A DNA stretch of 64,000 nt from Clostridium transplantifaecale. Lineage in GTDB: Bacteria; Bacillota; Clostridia; Lachnospirales; Lachnospiraceae. Position 1 is the stretch's first letter. Every line of letters starts with the position of its first letter. Below are positions 27,007-36,083 of this stretch, piece by piece. Below the pieces are notes generated by a model that saw only the letters and a list, made by a program, of their open reading frames with translations, did no database searches and was not told the origin of the DNA. The stretch spans positions 209,676 to 273,675 of the forward strand of contig NZ_UYZY01000008.1 in assembly GCF_900626075.1 (NCBI RefSeq). The letters are read 5' to 3'. The position numbers were made by a program, and so were the translations under genes.

Positions 27007-27285
27007 ATGGCCTTTGGAGACACCTTTAAAGCATTGTCCGATCCCACCAGGCGTGAAATCCTGAACCTGCTGAAAGACGGAGCCATGGCGGCAGGCGATA
27101 TTGTGGAACATTTTCAGATGACGGGCGCAACGATTTCCCACCACCTGTCTATCCTCAAATCGGCAGGCCTGATTGACGACGAGAAAAGCGGGAAATATAT
27201 TTACTATTCCCTCAATACGACCGTCATGGACGATATTATGAACTGGATATTAACATTGAAAGGGGAGACATCAGATGAAAAATAA
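27007..27285 (+). CDS. sdpR: ArsR-family autorepressor, SdpR type
   Basis: The protein has 92 residues, a winged helix of the ArsR family: FKALSDPTRREILNLLKDG, then the recognition helix region TGATISHHLSILKSAGLI and wing SGKYIYYSLN. No metal-binding cysteines are present. In Bacillus subtilis, SdpR represses itself and sdpI and is sequestered by SdpI when the SDP toxin is bound. The gene overlaps sdpI by 11 bases, and its operator is visible upstream. AGGGAGG precedes the ATG. Confidence 0.92.
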   Translation: MAFGDTFKALSDPTRREILNLLKDGAMAAGDIVEHFQMTGATISHHLSILKSAGLIDDEKSGKYIYYSLNTTVMDDIMNWILTLKGETSDEK

Positions 27286-27928
27286 GAAACTCAGAATATT
27301 AAACTACGCCCTTGCCGTGTTGGGCATTCTCATAACGGCCGCCCTGTATCCGTGGCTTCCAGATAAGATTCCCACAAACTGGGGATATAACGGTACCGTA
27401 ACCTATAGCCCAAAAACAACCATCTGGCTATGCTGCGGCCTGCTCCCGTTCCTTGCCTTTTTATTTGACTATATGCCTAAAATTGATCCCCGCAAAAGGA
27501 ACTATTTAAAATTTGCGCCATATTACGACTCCTTCTGTATTTTCATGCAGTTTTTTCTGCTTGTGATGCTGGGAATCACACTGAGCGAATCATTCTTTCC
27601 CGGCCATATTTCGGTAGGCAGAATTGTTACGATCATTGTTGGAATCCTCTTCATGTTCCTGGGCAACGTCCTGCCAAAGACAAGGAGTAATTTCTACATG
27701 GGGATCAAAACGCCCTGGACCTTATCTGACGATGAAATCTGGAGAAAAACCCACCGGCTGGGAGGCAAGACCATGTTTGCGGCCGGGGCCCTGTCTTTGA
27801 TTTTCGGCTGGTCCATGACCGATCACCGCGGTAAATATATTATCATGGCTCTCCTGCTGGGCAGTATGGCGATTCCCTGTATTATGTCATACGTCTGGTG
27901 GCGCCAAAAGGCAGAAAAATCTGATTAA
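27275..27928 (+). CDS. sdpI: SdpI-family membrane protein (immunity/sensor)
   Basis: The protein has 217 residues with about six membrane segments. It has a DUF1648-type N-terminus (ITAALYPWLPDKIPTNWGYNG) and the SdpI signature GIKTPWTLSDDEIWRKTHRLGG near residue 150. It probably protects against a peptide toxin and traps SdpR at the membrane. No SdpC-like toxin is encoded nearby, so it may guard against toxins from other cells or serve a general envelope role. Confidence 0.9.
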   Translation: MKNKKLRILNYALAVLGILITAALYPWLPDKIPTNWGYNGTVTYSPKTTIWLCCGLLPFLAFLFDYMPKIDPRKRNYLKFAPYYDSFCIFMQFFLLVMLGITLSESFFPGHISVGRIVTIIVGILFMFLGNVLPKTRSNFYMGIKTPWTLSDDEIWRKTHRLGGKTMFAAGALSLIFGWSMTDHRGKYIIMALLLGSMAIPCIMSYVWWRQKAEKSD

Positions 27929-27949
27929 AACATAAATCTGAACAAATCA

Positions 27950-28002
27950 TTAAAAAGAAGCCCTTCGGAATCTTGATATCAAATCCGAAGGGCTTCTTTT
28001 TG
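27950..28002. terminator. Bidirectional terminator
   Basis: AAAAGAAGCCCTTCGGA (from 27953) pairs with TCCGAAGGGCTTCTTTT (from 27984) with T-runs on both sides. It separates sdpI from the convergent symporter gene. Confidence 0.92.
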
Positions 28003-28012
28003 TCTGCCGTCC

Positions 28013-29377
28013 TTACTGATTTACAAGCTCTTTTTTCTGTGTAAAAAGACTGACGGCAACATAGATAATCAGCGACGGAATAAACGGCGTCAGTGAAACA
28101 TACGGAACCGGCACGCCGAACTTGGACAGTAATACAACGGCAACGCCGCCCAGCGCTCCTGCAACCGCCCCTTCCTTGGTTCCTTTCTTCCAATACAGAG
28201 CGCCGAGAACCATTACCAGGGATCCTGCATTCTGGAGCGAATATGCGGACGAAAGCAGGGAAATGATGTTAGAAAACTGCAGAGAAATAATGAGGCCGCA
28301 GATTCCAACGGCAAAGGTAACTGCCACCGTAATTTTACTGAGCTTCTTCTCATCCGCCTTCGGGTTGATAATGCCTGCATAGATATCATGAACCAAGTTT
28401 GCAGAGATGTTCAGTATAATAATATCCACGGTCGACATGACCGCTGCCAGAATTGCCGCAAGCATAAGGCCTGCCAGAATAGGAGGACATGCATCCAGAA
28501 CTACCATAAACAAGATGGAAGCGCTCTCCGCATCCGGAAAAAGTGCTTTCCCGTACATACCGATAATAACGGGAATAACGACAAAAGGCAGTGAGGCAAC
28601 GGCGCCGATAATCGGCGCCCAGAACGCAGTTTTCTCATCTTTACATGATGCATTTCTCTGGAAAGACGGGCCGGAAATTAAACCGATTAAAGCGCTGGGC
28701 GCCAGCATCATTAAGAAAGTTTCCGTGTCAAATGGAACCGCCTCGAAATTACTTGGAGGAAGCGCTGCCGAAATCGTGTCAAATCCTCCTTTCATTGCAA
28801 TGGTAATAATACAGAAGCATGCTCCGAACAGCATTACGATAGCCTGAATGGAGTCGGTCATAACAACGCCCCACATTCCGGAGAATCCACAGTAAAGAAT
28901 AACAACTACACCAAGTAAAATAATACCGAGCTTGGGGTTCAGTCCCAGAGAGCTGAAAAGCGCCGCGCCGGCCAGGAATTGGGAAGCCATGATTCCAAGG
29001 CTGCATGAGATTGCAAGCAGCGCGATAATAACTGCCGCTGTTTTACTGTTGTAACGGTTCATGATTAACTGGGGAATTGTAATGACACCCCTGCGGTGAA
29101 GCGCCTTTGACATAACTAAGCCGAAAAGCACCAGTGACAGTACGGAACCAATGCCAAACCACAGGCCTCCGATACCGTAATTAAAACCATTTTGGGCGCC
29201 GCCCACGAAAACCCCGTTTCCTACGGTTGAGCCCAAATAGGCACATGCCATAAGAAATAATCCGTTTTTTCCGCCGGCGGTAAGGTAATCATTCATAGAC
29301 TGGGACTTTTTACCCTTAAAGCCGATATATAGCATACCAGCCATATAAACTACTAAAACAGCAATGATAATAGTCAT
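28013..29377 (-). CDS. Sodium:solute symporter family transporter
   Basis: The protein has 454 residues with about 12-13 membrane segments. The opening (YIGFKGKKSQSMNDYLTAGG, then ACAYLGSTVGNGVFVGGAQNGF) is typical of the SSS family, with the sodium-site region near the first broken helix. Substrate not recognisable. It is the second gene of an operon with the flavin oxidoreductase 81 bases upstream, controlled presumably by the divergent LysR, so it likely imports that enzyme's substrate. Confidence 0.88.
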   Translation of the reverse strand: MTIIIAVLVVYMAGMLYIGFKGKKSQSMNDYLTAGGKNGLFLMACAYLGSTVGNGVFVGGAQNGFNYGIGGLWFGIGSVLSLVLFGLVMSKALHRRGVITIPQLIMNRYNSKTAAVIIALLAISCSLGIMASQFLAGAALFSSLGLNPKLGIILLGVVVILYCGFSGMWGVVMTDSIQAIVMLFGACFCIITIAMKGGFDTISAALPPSNFEAVPFDTETFLMMLAPSALIGLISGPSFQRNASCKDEKTAFWAPIIGAVASLPFVVIPVIIGMYGKALFPDAESASILFMVVLDACPPILAGLMLAAILAAVMSTVDIIILNISANLVHDIYAGIINPKADEKKLSKITVAVTFAVGICGLIISLQFSNIISLLSSAYSLQNAGSLVMVLGALYWKKGTKEGAVAGALGGVAVVLLSKFGVPVPYVSLTPFIPSLIIYVAVSLFTQKKELVNQ

Positions 29378-29458
29378 ATTTTACCCCCTCTGTCGTGATA
29401 ATATCTTCCACAGTTCCCGGAACGTATCGGGAAAATCATTCCTGATACGTTCTAAGCG

Positions 29459-31429
29459 TTAATCAATCGAATACCCCGCACAATAGCCGCTTCTCACAGC
29501 CTCCATAATACGGGCAGTGCGCTCGCAGTCACCGATAATCCGCAGATCAAGGACAAGTTTATCCCACTCACTGAACATGTCGTTGTCCTCGGTCATACCT
29601 GTCGCAATCAGGACCGTATCGGCGGACAGCAGTTTTTCCTTTCCATCCGGGCCTGCCACCAATACACCGTCATCAAGGATTTCTTTTACCTGCGTGCTGC
29701 TCATGGCTGTTATATTAGGCTCTCCGGCAATTACACGGAGCAGGTGTTTCCAGTATACAAAGTGCGCCTCACGGGCAAGCTCAGGCTGCACTTCTACGAT
29801 CGTAACCTCGTGTCCCTTTGCGGCAAGAGCAAGGGCCTCCTCACATCCAGCCTGTCCTCCGCCGATAATCACTACATTCTTCCCCGGCCTCAGCTCTTTC
29901 TTAAACAGGTCGGTGACGGAATGAACGATAGGCAGGTTCACGCCCGGGATCGGAGGAATCACGGGAACTGCGCCGCAGGCGGCAATCAGGACGTCCGGGT
30001 TTTCCGTTTTTATAAGCTCTGCCGTAACCGGTGTATTCAGCCTGATTTCCAGGTTTTCCGCCTGCTCTACGTTGGCAATAATACCCTTGCGGTATGCAAC
30101 CAGATCGCTCTTAAACGGAATACCGTCCGCATAGTACAGATTGGCGCCCAGGCGGTCCGACTTTTCAAACAAGGTGACCTGATGCCCCTTGCGTGCCGCC
30201 GTCAGCGCCGCCTCCATGCCGCCGGGACCGCCGCCTGCAACCATGACCTTCTTTACCGTATCCGGCGGGGTCTGGTGATGGCTTGTCTCAAATTCACGGC
30301 CCAGGGTCGGATTAACCGAACAGCGCAGCGTACCGGAAGAGAAGGGTACATGGGGAATAAAACCGACACTGTTGCAGGACGAACAGCGCATGCAGTGCAC
30401 GATTGTATCGGCATGTCCGGTGCGTGCTTTTTTCGGGAAGTCGGGATCTGCCAGAAATGCCCGGGCAGCGACAACGATGTCGGCTTTTCCTTTTGCAAGG
30501 ACATCTTCCATGATATCCGGGTCATTCAGGCCTCCGACGACTGCGACCACTGCATGCTTACAGACTTTTTTCACGGCTTCGGAGATATGGGTGTTACATC
30601 CTCTGGGCGTAAAAACCGTCGGGAACATACGGCAGGCTGTGTCGGTAAGATGGAAGGTCCCGGCAGAAATATGGATAATATCTACTTTATCATCCAGCAT
30701 TTTTGCCAGCTCTACGGTATCCTCTTTAGTGAGCCCGCCGTCCACGGCCTCCTCTCCGCTGACACGGACTTCCAGTATCATCCTGCTGCCGCATTTCTGC
30801 CGGATACGGTCGATGACCATAAGTGGGAAACGCGCCCTGTTTTCAAGGCTTCCTCCGTATTCATCCGTACGGTGGTTGTCCAGGTTGGATAAAAATTGGG
30901 AAAGCAGCCAGCCGTGGCCAAGATGGATATTTATAATGTCAATTCCTGCATATTGAGCCATATAAGCGGCGTATGCGTATTTATCGGCCGTCTCATTCAT
31001 CATTGCCTCATCCATTGCTATGACGGATGCTCCGTAAAGATTAGTCATATCACATGGGCCGATGATTTTAGATTCAGAAGGAATATAATCGGGATGTGCA
31101 CGGTTACCGGAATGAACCAGCTCCACAGAGGCCAGGGCGCCCCACAGATGGATTGCGTCGATAGCGCCTGCCAGGGAGGGAAGGATCACAGGGTGGTCTA
31201 AATGTGAGTCATAGGGATGACAAATATCTACCCTGGAATCTACACCGGCTTCACCCATTGCAACAATGCCGGCTCCGCCCCTTGCAATGCTGCTGAAAAA
31301 CTCCTGGGCCTGCCGCGTATATCTGGGGATCTCTCCCCTGTGGCTCATAGGTGCGCTTGCAATACGGTTGCGCACCCGTCTCCCATTAATCGTGATAGGG
31401 GAAAACAAATGTGGATAATCACAAGACAT
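29459..31429 (-). CDS. Old-Yellow-Enzyme/2,4-dienoyl-CoA-reductase-type FMN/FAD/4Fe-4S oxidoreductase
   Basis: The protein has 656 residues from the ATG at 31429 (GGAAGG upstream). Residues 1-350 form the FMN TIM barrel (LFSPITINGRRVRNRIASAPM, NLDNHRTDEYGGSLENRARF). Cysteines in CMRCSSC and LRCSVNP bind a [4Fe-4S] cluster. Then come an FAD-binding fold (VAGGGPGGMEAALTAARKGH) and an NAD(P)-binding fold (VIIGGGQAGCEEALALAAKGH). Such enzymes reduce activated double bonds; relatives include enoate, bile-acid (BaiCD/BaiH) and flavonoid reductases. The substrate is unknown. Operon with a symporter, divergent from a LysR gene. Confidence 0.9.
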   Translation of the reverse strand: MSCDYPHLFSPITINGRRVRNRIASAPMSHRGEIPRYTRQAQEFFSSIARGGAGIVAMGEAGVDSRVDICHPYDSHLDHPVILPSLAGAIDAIHLWGALASVELVHSGNRAHPDYIPSESKIIGPCDMTNLYGASVIAMDEAMMNETADKYAYAAYMAQYAGIDIINIHLGHGWLLSQFLSNLDNHRTDEYGGSLENRARFPLMVIDRIRQKCGSRMILEVRVSGEEAVDGGLTKEDTVELAKMLDDKVDIIHISAGTFHLTDTACRMFPTVFTPRGCNTHISEAVKKVCKHAVVAVVGGLNDPDIMEDVLAKGKADIVVAARAFLADPDFPKKARTGHADTIVHCMRCSSCNSVGFIPHVPFSSGTLRCSVNPTLGREFETSHHQTPPDTVKKVMVAGGGPGGMEAALTAARKGHQVTLFEKSDRLGANLYYADGIPFKSDLVAYRKGIIANVEQAENLEIRLNTPVTAELIKTENPDVLIAACGAVPVIPPIPGVNLPIVHSVTDLFKKELRPGKNVVIIGGGQAGCEEALALAAKGHEVTIVEVQPELAREAHFVYWKHLLRVIAGEPNITAMSSTQVKEILDDGVLVAGPDGKEKLLSADTVLIATGMTEDNDMFSEWDKLVLDLRIIGDCERTARIMEAVRSGYCAGYSID

Positions 31430-31571
31430 AATCTTTTCCTTCCGCAACTATTCAGTTTCTCTGCAGTTACCTCTTCGTCGAGTATTTGCTCCTGAATAGT
31501 TACTTCCTTTCTTTAGAATGTTTTTTGTGCATTTTCACAAAAATCAAATTGGCTGCGCGCACCTTTTTGTA

Positions 31572-31600
31572 TTGTTATTATAAAAAATCTTTGCTACAAT
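31572..31600 (+). promoter_or_regulatory. Promoter of the LysR gene
   Basis: TTGTTA (31572-31577) and TACAAT (31595-31600) with a 17-base spacer lie about 80 bases upstream of the LysR start, in the 253-base divergent region that must also hold the oxidoreductase operon promoter and LysR sites. Confidence 0.5.
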
Positions 31601-31682
31601 GTAAAAGATCAATAAATTTGCGCTGGTCATAACAATAACTTATACCATGTTAAAAATACTCTTTTGGGGAAAGGAGTAGTTC

Positions 31683-32597
31683 ATGAACACACAGCAGATG
31701 AAAGTTTTTGTCGCCATAGCAGAAAACAAAAATATCACCCAGGCCGCAGGGAAACTTTTTCTCTCCCAGCCGGCTCTTTCCCGGCAATTGACGCTCTTAG
31801 AGGAGGAACTGGGGTGTCAGCTGGTCGTCCGCACCAACCATGGTGTAGATTTGACTCCCGCCGGTGAAGTCCTGTACAAAAAGAGTAAGAAAATACAGGA
31901 AGAGCTGCTTCATACGGTGGAGGCAGTGCGTGAAGCGGCATCCGGAGTCCACGGACAGATTAATGTCGGAACAATCTATACAGATTTCCCGCATCTGAGT
32001 CCGTATCTGGCGGATTTCCGAAAGCAGTACCCCCATATTATGATTAGAATTACGCCCCAGGTGCCGAGCCAATTGTTAGAACAGCTGGCACAGGGGACCG
32101 TCCATGTTGTCTGCCTGCGTCTCCCCATGTCTGATATCAAAAACTGGCCCTATATCCCACTAAGCAAAGAAAAATCAATGCTTGCAATCCATGAAACCAT
32201 GGATCCCTGTCCGGATCAGCAGGAGATTCCCATCGAACGGCTGCGCGGAATCCCGTTTTGCTCCGGCACAAACGTAGACCGGGAACGTCATATCTGGGAT
32301 TATGCAAATTTATTGCAGGAAGAATGCCGCCTGCACGGTTTTGAACTGAATATGGCATTCGAATGCAGCGGCGTCATGAGCCGGATTATGCTCACCTCCG
32401 CGGGGCTGGCCGCCTGCTTTATCCCGGCAGAGATTATCAAGCTGTTTGACTGCAGGCGGATCCATCTGAAGGAGATAGCAGGAGTAACGGTAGAGACGAT
32501 CCCAATTATCGCCTGGAACGACCGCACCTATATGAGCAGGCCGCTGCAGCTTTTCCTGGAGTATTTCCATAAACTTCAGGCCGGGCGGGAAGAGTAA
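31683..32597 (+). CDS. LysR-family transcriptional regulator
   Basis: The protein has 304 residues. N-terminal winged helix (MNTQQMKVFVAIAENKNITQ, then LFLSQPALSRQLTLLEEELG), and a C-terminal periplasmic-binding-like effector domain (INVGTIYTDFPHLSPYLADF). AAAGGAG precedes the ATG. It is divergent from the flavin oxidoreductase/symporter operon, the classical arrangement for an activator of that operon; the inducer is probably the substrate. A strong terminator follows. Confidence 0.92.
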   Translation: MNTQQMKVFVAIAENKNITQAAGKLFLSQPALSRQLTLLEEELGCQLVVRTNHGVDLTPAGEVLYKKSKKIQEELLHTVEAVREAASGVHGQINVGTIYTDFPHLSPYLADFRKQYPHIMIRITPQVPSQLLEQLAQGTVHVVCLRLPMSDIKNWPYIPLSKEKSMLAIHETMDPCPDQQEIPIERLRGIPFCSGTNVDRERHIWDYANLLQEECRLHGFELNMAFECSGVMSRIMLTSAGLAACFIPAEIIKLFDCRRIHLKEIAGVTVETIPIIAWNDRTYMSRPLQLFLEYFHKLQAGREE

Positions 32598-32605
32598 CAA
32601 AGTGA

Positions 32606-32658
32606 GCAAAAAAGTGCCGGTTTCGCATTTACAGTCTGCGAAACCGGCACTTTTTTGC
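32606..32658. terminator. Strong bidirectional terminator
   Basis: A 22-bp perfect stem (32606-32627 with 32637-32658) contains A- and T-runs at its base. It ends both the LysR gene and the convergent efflux gene. Confidence 0.93.
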
Positions 32659-32672
32659 ACCTCTTCAGGGAC

Positions 32673-33950
32673 TTACTCCCTGCTTTTTTTCCTGTTTGCC
32701 GCCAATGCACAAATCGTGATCAGGATGATCGCGATTCCTGTGACTAAAAACCACATATGCACGCCTATTTTCTCAGCCGCAGGGCTGGCAACCAACAGGC
32801 CGACCGGCATTGCCAGGGAACCGGCCATTCCCAGAAGCGAAAAGGCCCGGCCCATTTTTTCCGGCGCTATCGTCTCCTGCATATAGGCTACGATAGGAAT
32901 GCTGTGTATATTGCCGCTAGCTCCCAGCAGACCGCAAAAGAAGGTGAACATCCACCATCCCCACATGGTCGGCGGGGTAAGGCCGCACAGGGCCGACATG
33001 ATTCCGATTGCAAAGAGGCCGATGTAAGCCGTCTTTATCTTATCCTTTACCTCAATTACACTTCCCAGAAGTACGGCGGAACCCATCATTCCAACTGCGA
33101 ACGACAATTCCACTGCGCTGGCATGCCAGGCACCCAGATTAAAGTAGCTGCTGGTCATCAGCGGATAGAAGGAGGACAGCGGAAGGAAAAAAATCATGCT
33201 GAATGTCTGAGCAGCCATAAGAATCAGAAGCTTAGGATCTTCCAGATAAACCTCCGCTCCCTCTTTAAGCTCTCTGAAAAATTTTCCTTTTTCCCCGTTT
33301 TTTTTCTCTCCATTTCCACTCTCCTCCCCTGCTTTTGCAACAGGAGGTATTTTAACTGCTCCGAGGAGCAGACTGGCAATGACCGCTCCCAGCGTATCCG
33401 TAAGCAGCACAAGAGGCATCGGCAGTGCGGCAAAAAGCGCCGCTCCCAATACCGGCCCCAGCATAAAGGCTCCTGACTGCATAAACTGACTCCAGCCGTT
33501 GGCCTTTACAAGGCTCCCGGAGGGCACCAGCTGAGGAATAATTGCCCTGATGGACGGCTGATGAAAGGTGTCTCCGATTCCCCTTAAAAAGAGGACCAGG
33601 ATTGCATATTCGCAGGGAACGTCATAATTCCACATGAACCATGCAAAGACCATGGCAGACAATCCGATAAACAGATCCGCGCAGATACAGACCGCCTTCC
33701 GGTTAAAACGGTCCGCCAGCACTCCTGCCACAGGACTTAAAAACGTCATCGGCAGAAAAGCCGCCAGTCCTGAAATTCCAAGCATCATCGGTGACTGTGT
33801 CTCACTGGCCAGCCACCAGATAAGCGCAAACTGTACAGCCGAACTGCCAATCAGCGAAACCGTCTGCCCCGCTGTAATTGTAAAGAAACGCTGTTTCCAT
33901 TTGTTGCTGCTGTTATATTCGTCACTATTCCTGTTATTTTTTTCTGTCAT
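32673..33950 (-). CDS. MFS drug efflux transporter, Mef (macrolide efflux) type
   Basis: The protein has 425 residues from the ATG at 33950; the frame stays open upstream to 34196 but that part is leader RNA. About 12 membrane segments. Segments AGQTVSLIGSSAVQFALIWWL, GVLADRFNRKAVCICADL and GRAFSLLGMAGSLAMPVGLL follow the pattern of Mef(A)-type pumps as I recall them. It probably exports macrolides or similar ribosome-targeting drugs by proton antiport. It is preceded by a leader peptide and attenuator (34302-34328, 34038-34069), which supports antibiotic-dependent induction. Confidence 0.85.
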   Translation of the reverse strand: MTEKNNRNSDEYNSSNKWKQRFFTITAGQTVSLIGSSAVQFALIWWLASETQSPMMLGISGLAAFLPMTFLSPVAGVLADRFNRKAVCICADLFIGLSAMVFAWFMWNYDVPCEYAILVLFLRGIGDTFHQPSIRAIIPQLVPSGSLVKANGWSQFMQSGAFMLGPVLGAALFAALPMPLVLLTDTLGAVIASLLLGAVKIPPVAKAGEESGNGEKKNGEKGKFFRELKEGAEVYLEDPKLLILMAAQTFSMIFFLPLSSFYPLMTSSYFNLGAWHASAVELSFAVGMMGSAVLLGSVIEVKDKIKTAYIGLFAIGIMSALCGLTPPTMWGWWMFTFFCGLLGASGNIHSIPIVAYMQETIAPEKMGRAFSLLGMAGSLAMPVGLLVASPAAEKIGVHMWFLVTGIAIILITICALAANRKKSRE

Positions 33951-34037
33951 ATTAAAATCTCCATAATCATATCTGTTGTCAGTTCCACTCTCTAACTGAC
34001 ATCCTTCCCCACTTTTCCGCTCTGAAATGACGGCATT

Positions 34038-34069
34038 AAAAAAGCAGGATCCCCTCAAAGGTTTCCTGC
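34038..34069 (-). terminator. Attenuator in the leader of the Mef-like gene
   Basis: On the minus strand, GCAGGA and TCCTGC form a stem with inner CC/GG pairs followed by TTTTTT. It lies after the transcription start and about 90 bases before the efflux gene, so transcription would stop there unless the leader RNA refolds. Upstream hairpins (near 34147-34170 and 34200-34216) may provide the alternative structure. Confidence 0.7.
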
Positions 34070-34301
34070 CTGAATATACAGATATTAAAAAGCGGCCGAT
34101 CAGACCCGTAAAGCCACCGAACAATCCCACGATATATCGGACAAGCAACCGCGCATCACAGTCTGCGCGTCTGCCGCAGTTCCGGTAGACTTCCATCCAG
34201 GGTATCCGGAATACCCCTCCGAAATGGTCTATAACTTTTTATTCATCCGCAAAACAGGTACAAGAAAAAAACCTCCGAAAAATCAGGATTCAGTTATTTT
34301 C

Positions 34302-34328
34302 TCATCTTAAACGGATAGAATAAATCAT
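34302..34328 (-). CDS. Leader peptide with RLR macrolide-arrest motif
   Basis: An eight-residue peptide, MIYSIRLR, starts at 34328 with an excellent ribosome binding site (GAGGGAGG, spacer 6) about 24 bases downstream of the predicted +1. Arg-Leu-Arg is the known macrolide-dependent ribosome-arrest motif of leaders such as ErmDL, whose sequence begins MTHSMRLR. The stop follows directly after RLR. Stalling here would expose downstream RNA and could prevent formation of the attenuator before the Mef-like gene. Direct observation for sequence and signals; function inferred. Confidence 0.7.
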   Translation of the reverse strand: MIYSIRLR

Positions 34329-34358
34329 TATATACCTCCCTCTGTCAAAACTGTATCC

Positions 34359-34387
34359 AGTATATCAGAGTCCCTGTTCCTTGTCAA
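34359..34387 (-). promoter_or_regulatory. Promoter of the Mef-like leader transcript
   Basis: TTGACA (34382-34387) and TATACT (34359-34364) with a 17-base spacer on the minus strand. This gives a transcript that begins about 24 bases before the leader peptide and about 400 bases before the efflux gene. Confidence 0.8.
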
Positions 34388-34392
34388 TCCTG

Positions 34393-35010
34393 TTACTTTC
34401 CCAATTCTGATTCCCGGTACGCCTCTAATTCCTCATCCCACAATGTATAGTCCCGCTCAAATAATTCCTCGCATATCTGCGGTTTTAAATCTTCCCACTG
34501 CATCTTTTCAAGCAGCTTCTGCCGGACGAATTTCTTACTCTTGCGTTTATATGCGGGCAGATGGTTGGATGCGAGCAGACTCTGGAGTTCCGGGCGCCAG
34601 AGCAGTGTAATCTGATGCTCCTTCTTCATTTTCGGATTGGGTGATGCTGGTTTTTTCTCGCTGATGACAATTTCATGCCCCTTTGCCTCCACAACGAGAA
34701 TCCCCCACCAGGCCGGAATATGTTCTTCCACATGTTTTTCATGGGATTTACCGATGACCACATAGTTTTCGTCACAAAATTTATCGTAATCCCGGATCTG
34801 TCTCTTCAGACGCTCGTATGTATCAGCATCACTCTTAATCTCGAGGCCAACCAGACGGCTCTCCGTCAGCATAATAATATCGGCCCTGGATCTCCCCATT
34901 ATCTTTTCTTCAAACATCCTGGTCTTTCCAAAACGCTCCTCCAGATAATCAAAAAGCGGTTCGCGGATATCTCTGTCATAGAGCACTGCATTTATTATCT
35001 CTGTTTCCAT
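34393..35010 (-). CDS. Sce7726-family nuclease-like protein
   Basis: The protein has 205 residues from the ATG at 35010. The segment FEEKIMGRSRADIIMLT with VGLEIKSDADTYERLKRQIRDY follows the PD-(D/E)xK nuclease pattern (E...D...ExK) and matches the sce7726 family as I recall it. Function is unproven; members occur as single genes, often near mobile or defence genes. Here it stands alone between the efflux gene and an anti-sigma operon. Confidence 0.65.
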   Translation of the reverse strand: METEIINAVLYDRDIREPLFDYLEERFGKTRMFEEKIMGRSRADIIMLTESRLVGLEIKSDADTYERLKRQIRDYDKFCDENYVVIGKSHEKHVEEHIPAWWGILVVEAKGHEIVISEKKPASPNPKMKKEHQITLLWRPELQSLLASNHLPAYKRKSKKFVRQKLLEKMQWEDLKPQICEELFERDYTLWDEELEAYRESELGK

Positions 35011-35091
35011 ACTGATTATTTCCTTCAATGATCGGCGTACTTTGCCCCGTTGCCAAAGGGGCAGCCTGTCTGATTCAATATCCGGCGGGAA

Positions 35092-35117
35092 CGCTCCGTT
35101 GGTCCCGCCGCCGATCT
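35092..35117. other. GC-rich hairpin after the sigma/anti-sigma operon
   Basis: GGCGGGA and TCCCGCC form a stem in the gap between the anti-sigma gene and the sce7726 gene. No T-run is visible, so it is at best a weak terminator. Confidence 0.35.
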
Positions 35118-35144
35118 CGAGTATAGCAAACCTGTTTTAAGTCG

Positions 35145-36083
35145 TCAATCATGCAGCTTATATTCTTCCCCATTTATAACAACCGCCTCCATCCCACTGG
35201 AATCCAGCGCCGATGAAAATTCAATTGTCATCCTGCTGCCCTCACCGTCCGACCATGAAAATGAAATTCCTGAAACGATATCATTCTCATCCGTGCCGTT
35301 CACTTTATCATAGAGCCGCAGTACACGGCCGTCTTTCATCTTCAGCAGGATTTCCTCCGCCGGGCAGTCCTCCCGTTCGGAAATGGAATTGTCCATATAC
35401 AGAGTAAAACCCATGCCGGAAATTTTTGCTTCTAAGCATTCCGGTATTTTTATATCATCCAATACAATTTCACTGATAGCCGACGGCTCTCCAATCATAA
35501 ATTCCCCTATCGTTTCGGAACTGTAACCCCCCTTTTCCCTGTCCCAGACGAGAAGCTTGGCTGATGAACTCTGTTCCCCTGACTCTCCCAGATTCATTCT
35601 GACGGAAACCTCCACAGAACCGTCTTCCCTGTCTTTCAGCTTTGTCTCTGACGATTCGGCCGATAATACACCAAATATAATCTGTCTGAGCAGGCCGTCG
35701 CTGTCAATTGCACTTCCATCCAGGGACGACACCCCGAATTTTGCCAGCAGGATCCTCTCAGTATAGCTGTATCCCTCAAGTACAATTTCCATGTTTTTAT
35801 AGGTGATTTTCTGATCGGATACCAGTACATATGTATTGTTGATTTCTTCCGTTACCGGCTCATCGCCGTTGTCAAAGAAAGAGCGGAAAAAACGGATCGG
35901 ACCCTCACCCGTCATGGCATAGGCCGCCGTTGCCGCAAACATCATAATCGCCGTCGCCGCAATACACGCCAGGATTGGTTTGCGAAGTTGCCTGTGCTGC
36001 CTCCGCCCTTCCGGCTGCATCTGCCCCGCATTTAAAGCATGCAGCTTTGAAAAAGTTTTCTTATATAAGTCACTGTTCTTCAT
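35145..36083 (-). CDS. Anti-sigma factor-like protein, DUF4179 type
   Basis: The protein has 312 residues. A cytoplasmic N-terminus (about 35 residues, SDLYKKTFSKLHA) precedes one membrane segment (PILACIAATAIMMFAATAAYA) and a large external domain with alternating beta strands (ITYKNMEIVLEGYSYTERILLAKF). It overlaps the upstream ECF sigma gene by 14 bases, the usual set-up for a cognate membrane anti-sigma factor. AGGAGG precedes the ATG at 36083. The signal sensed is unknown. Confidence 0.8.
   Translation of the reverse strand: MKNSDLYKKTFSKLHALNAGQMQPEGRRQHRQLRKPILACIAATAIMMFAATAAYAMTGEGPIRFFRSFFDNGDEPVTEEINNTYVLVSDQKITYKNMEIVLEGYSYTERILLAKFGVSSLDGSAIDSDGLLRQIIFGVLSAESSETKLKDREDGSVEVSVRMNLGESGEQSSSAKLLVWDREKGGYSSETIGEFMIGEPSAISEIVLDDIKIPECLEAKISGMGFTLYMDNSISEREDCPAEEILLKMKDGRVLRLYDKVNGTDENDIVSGISFSWSDGEGSRMTIEFSSALDSSGMEAVVINGEEYKLHD

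Noticed and set aside
26727..27029. 100-codon frame upstream of sdpR
   Set aside because: Covers the promoter and operator of sdpRI and has no family resemblance or ribosome binding site.
32673..34196. 507-residue version of the Mef-like protein starting at 34196
   Set aside because: The extra 82 residues lack similarity to transporters and coincide with leader RNA containing a terminator; the start at 33950 has a ribosome binding site and normal length.
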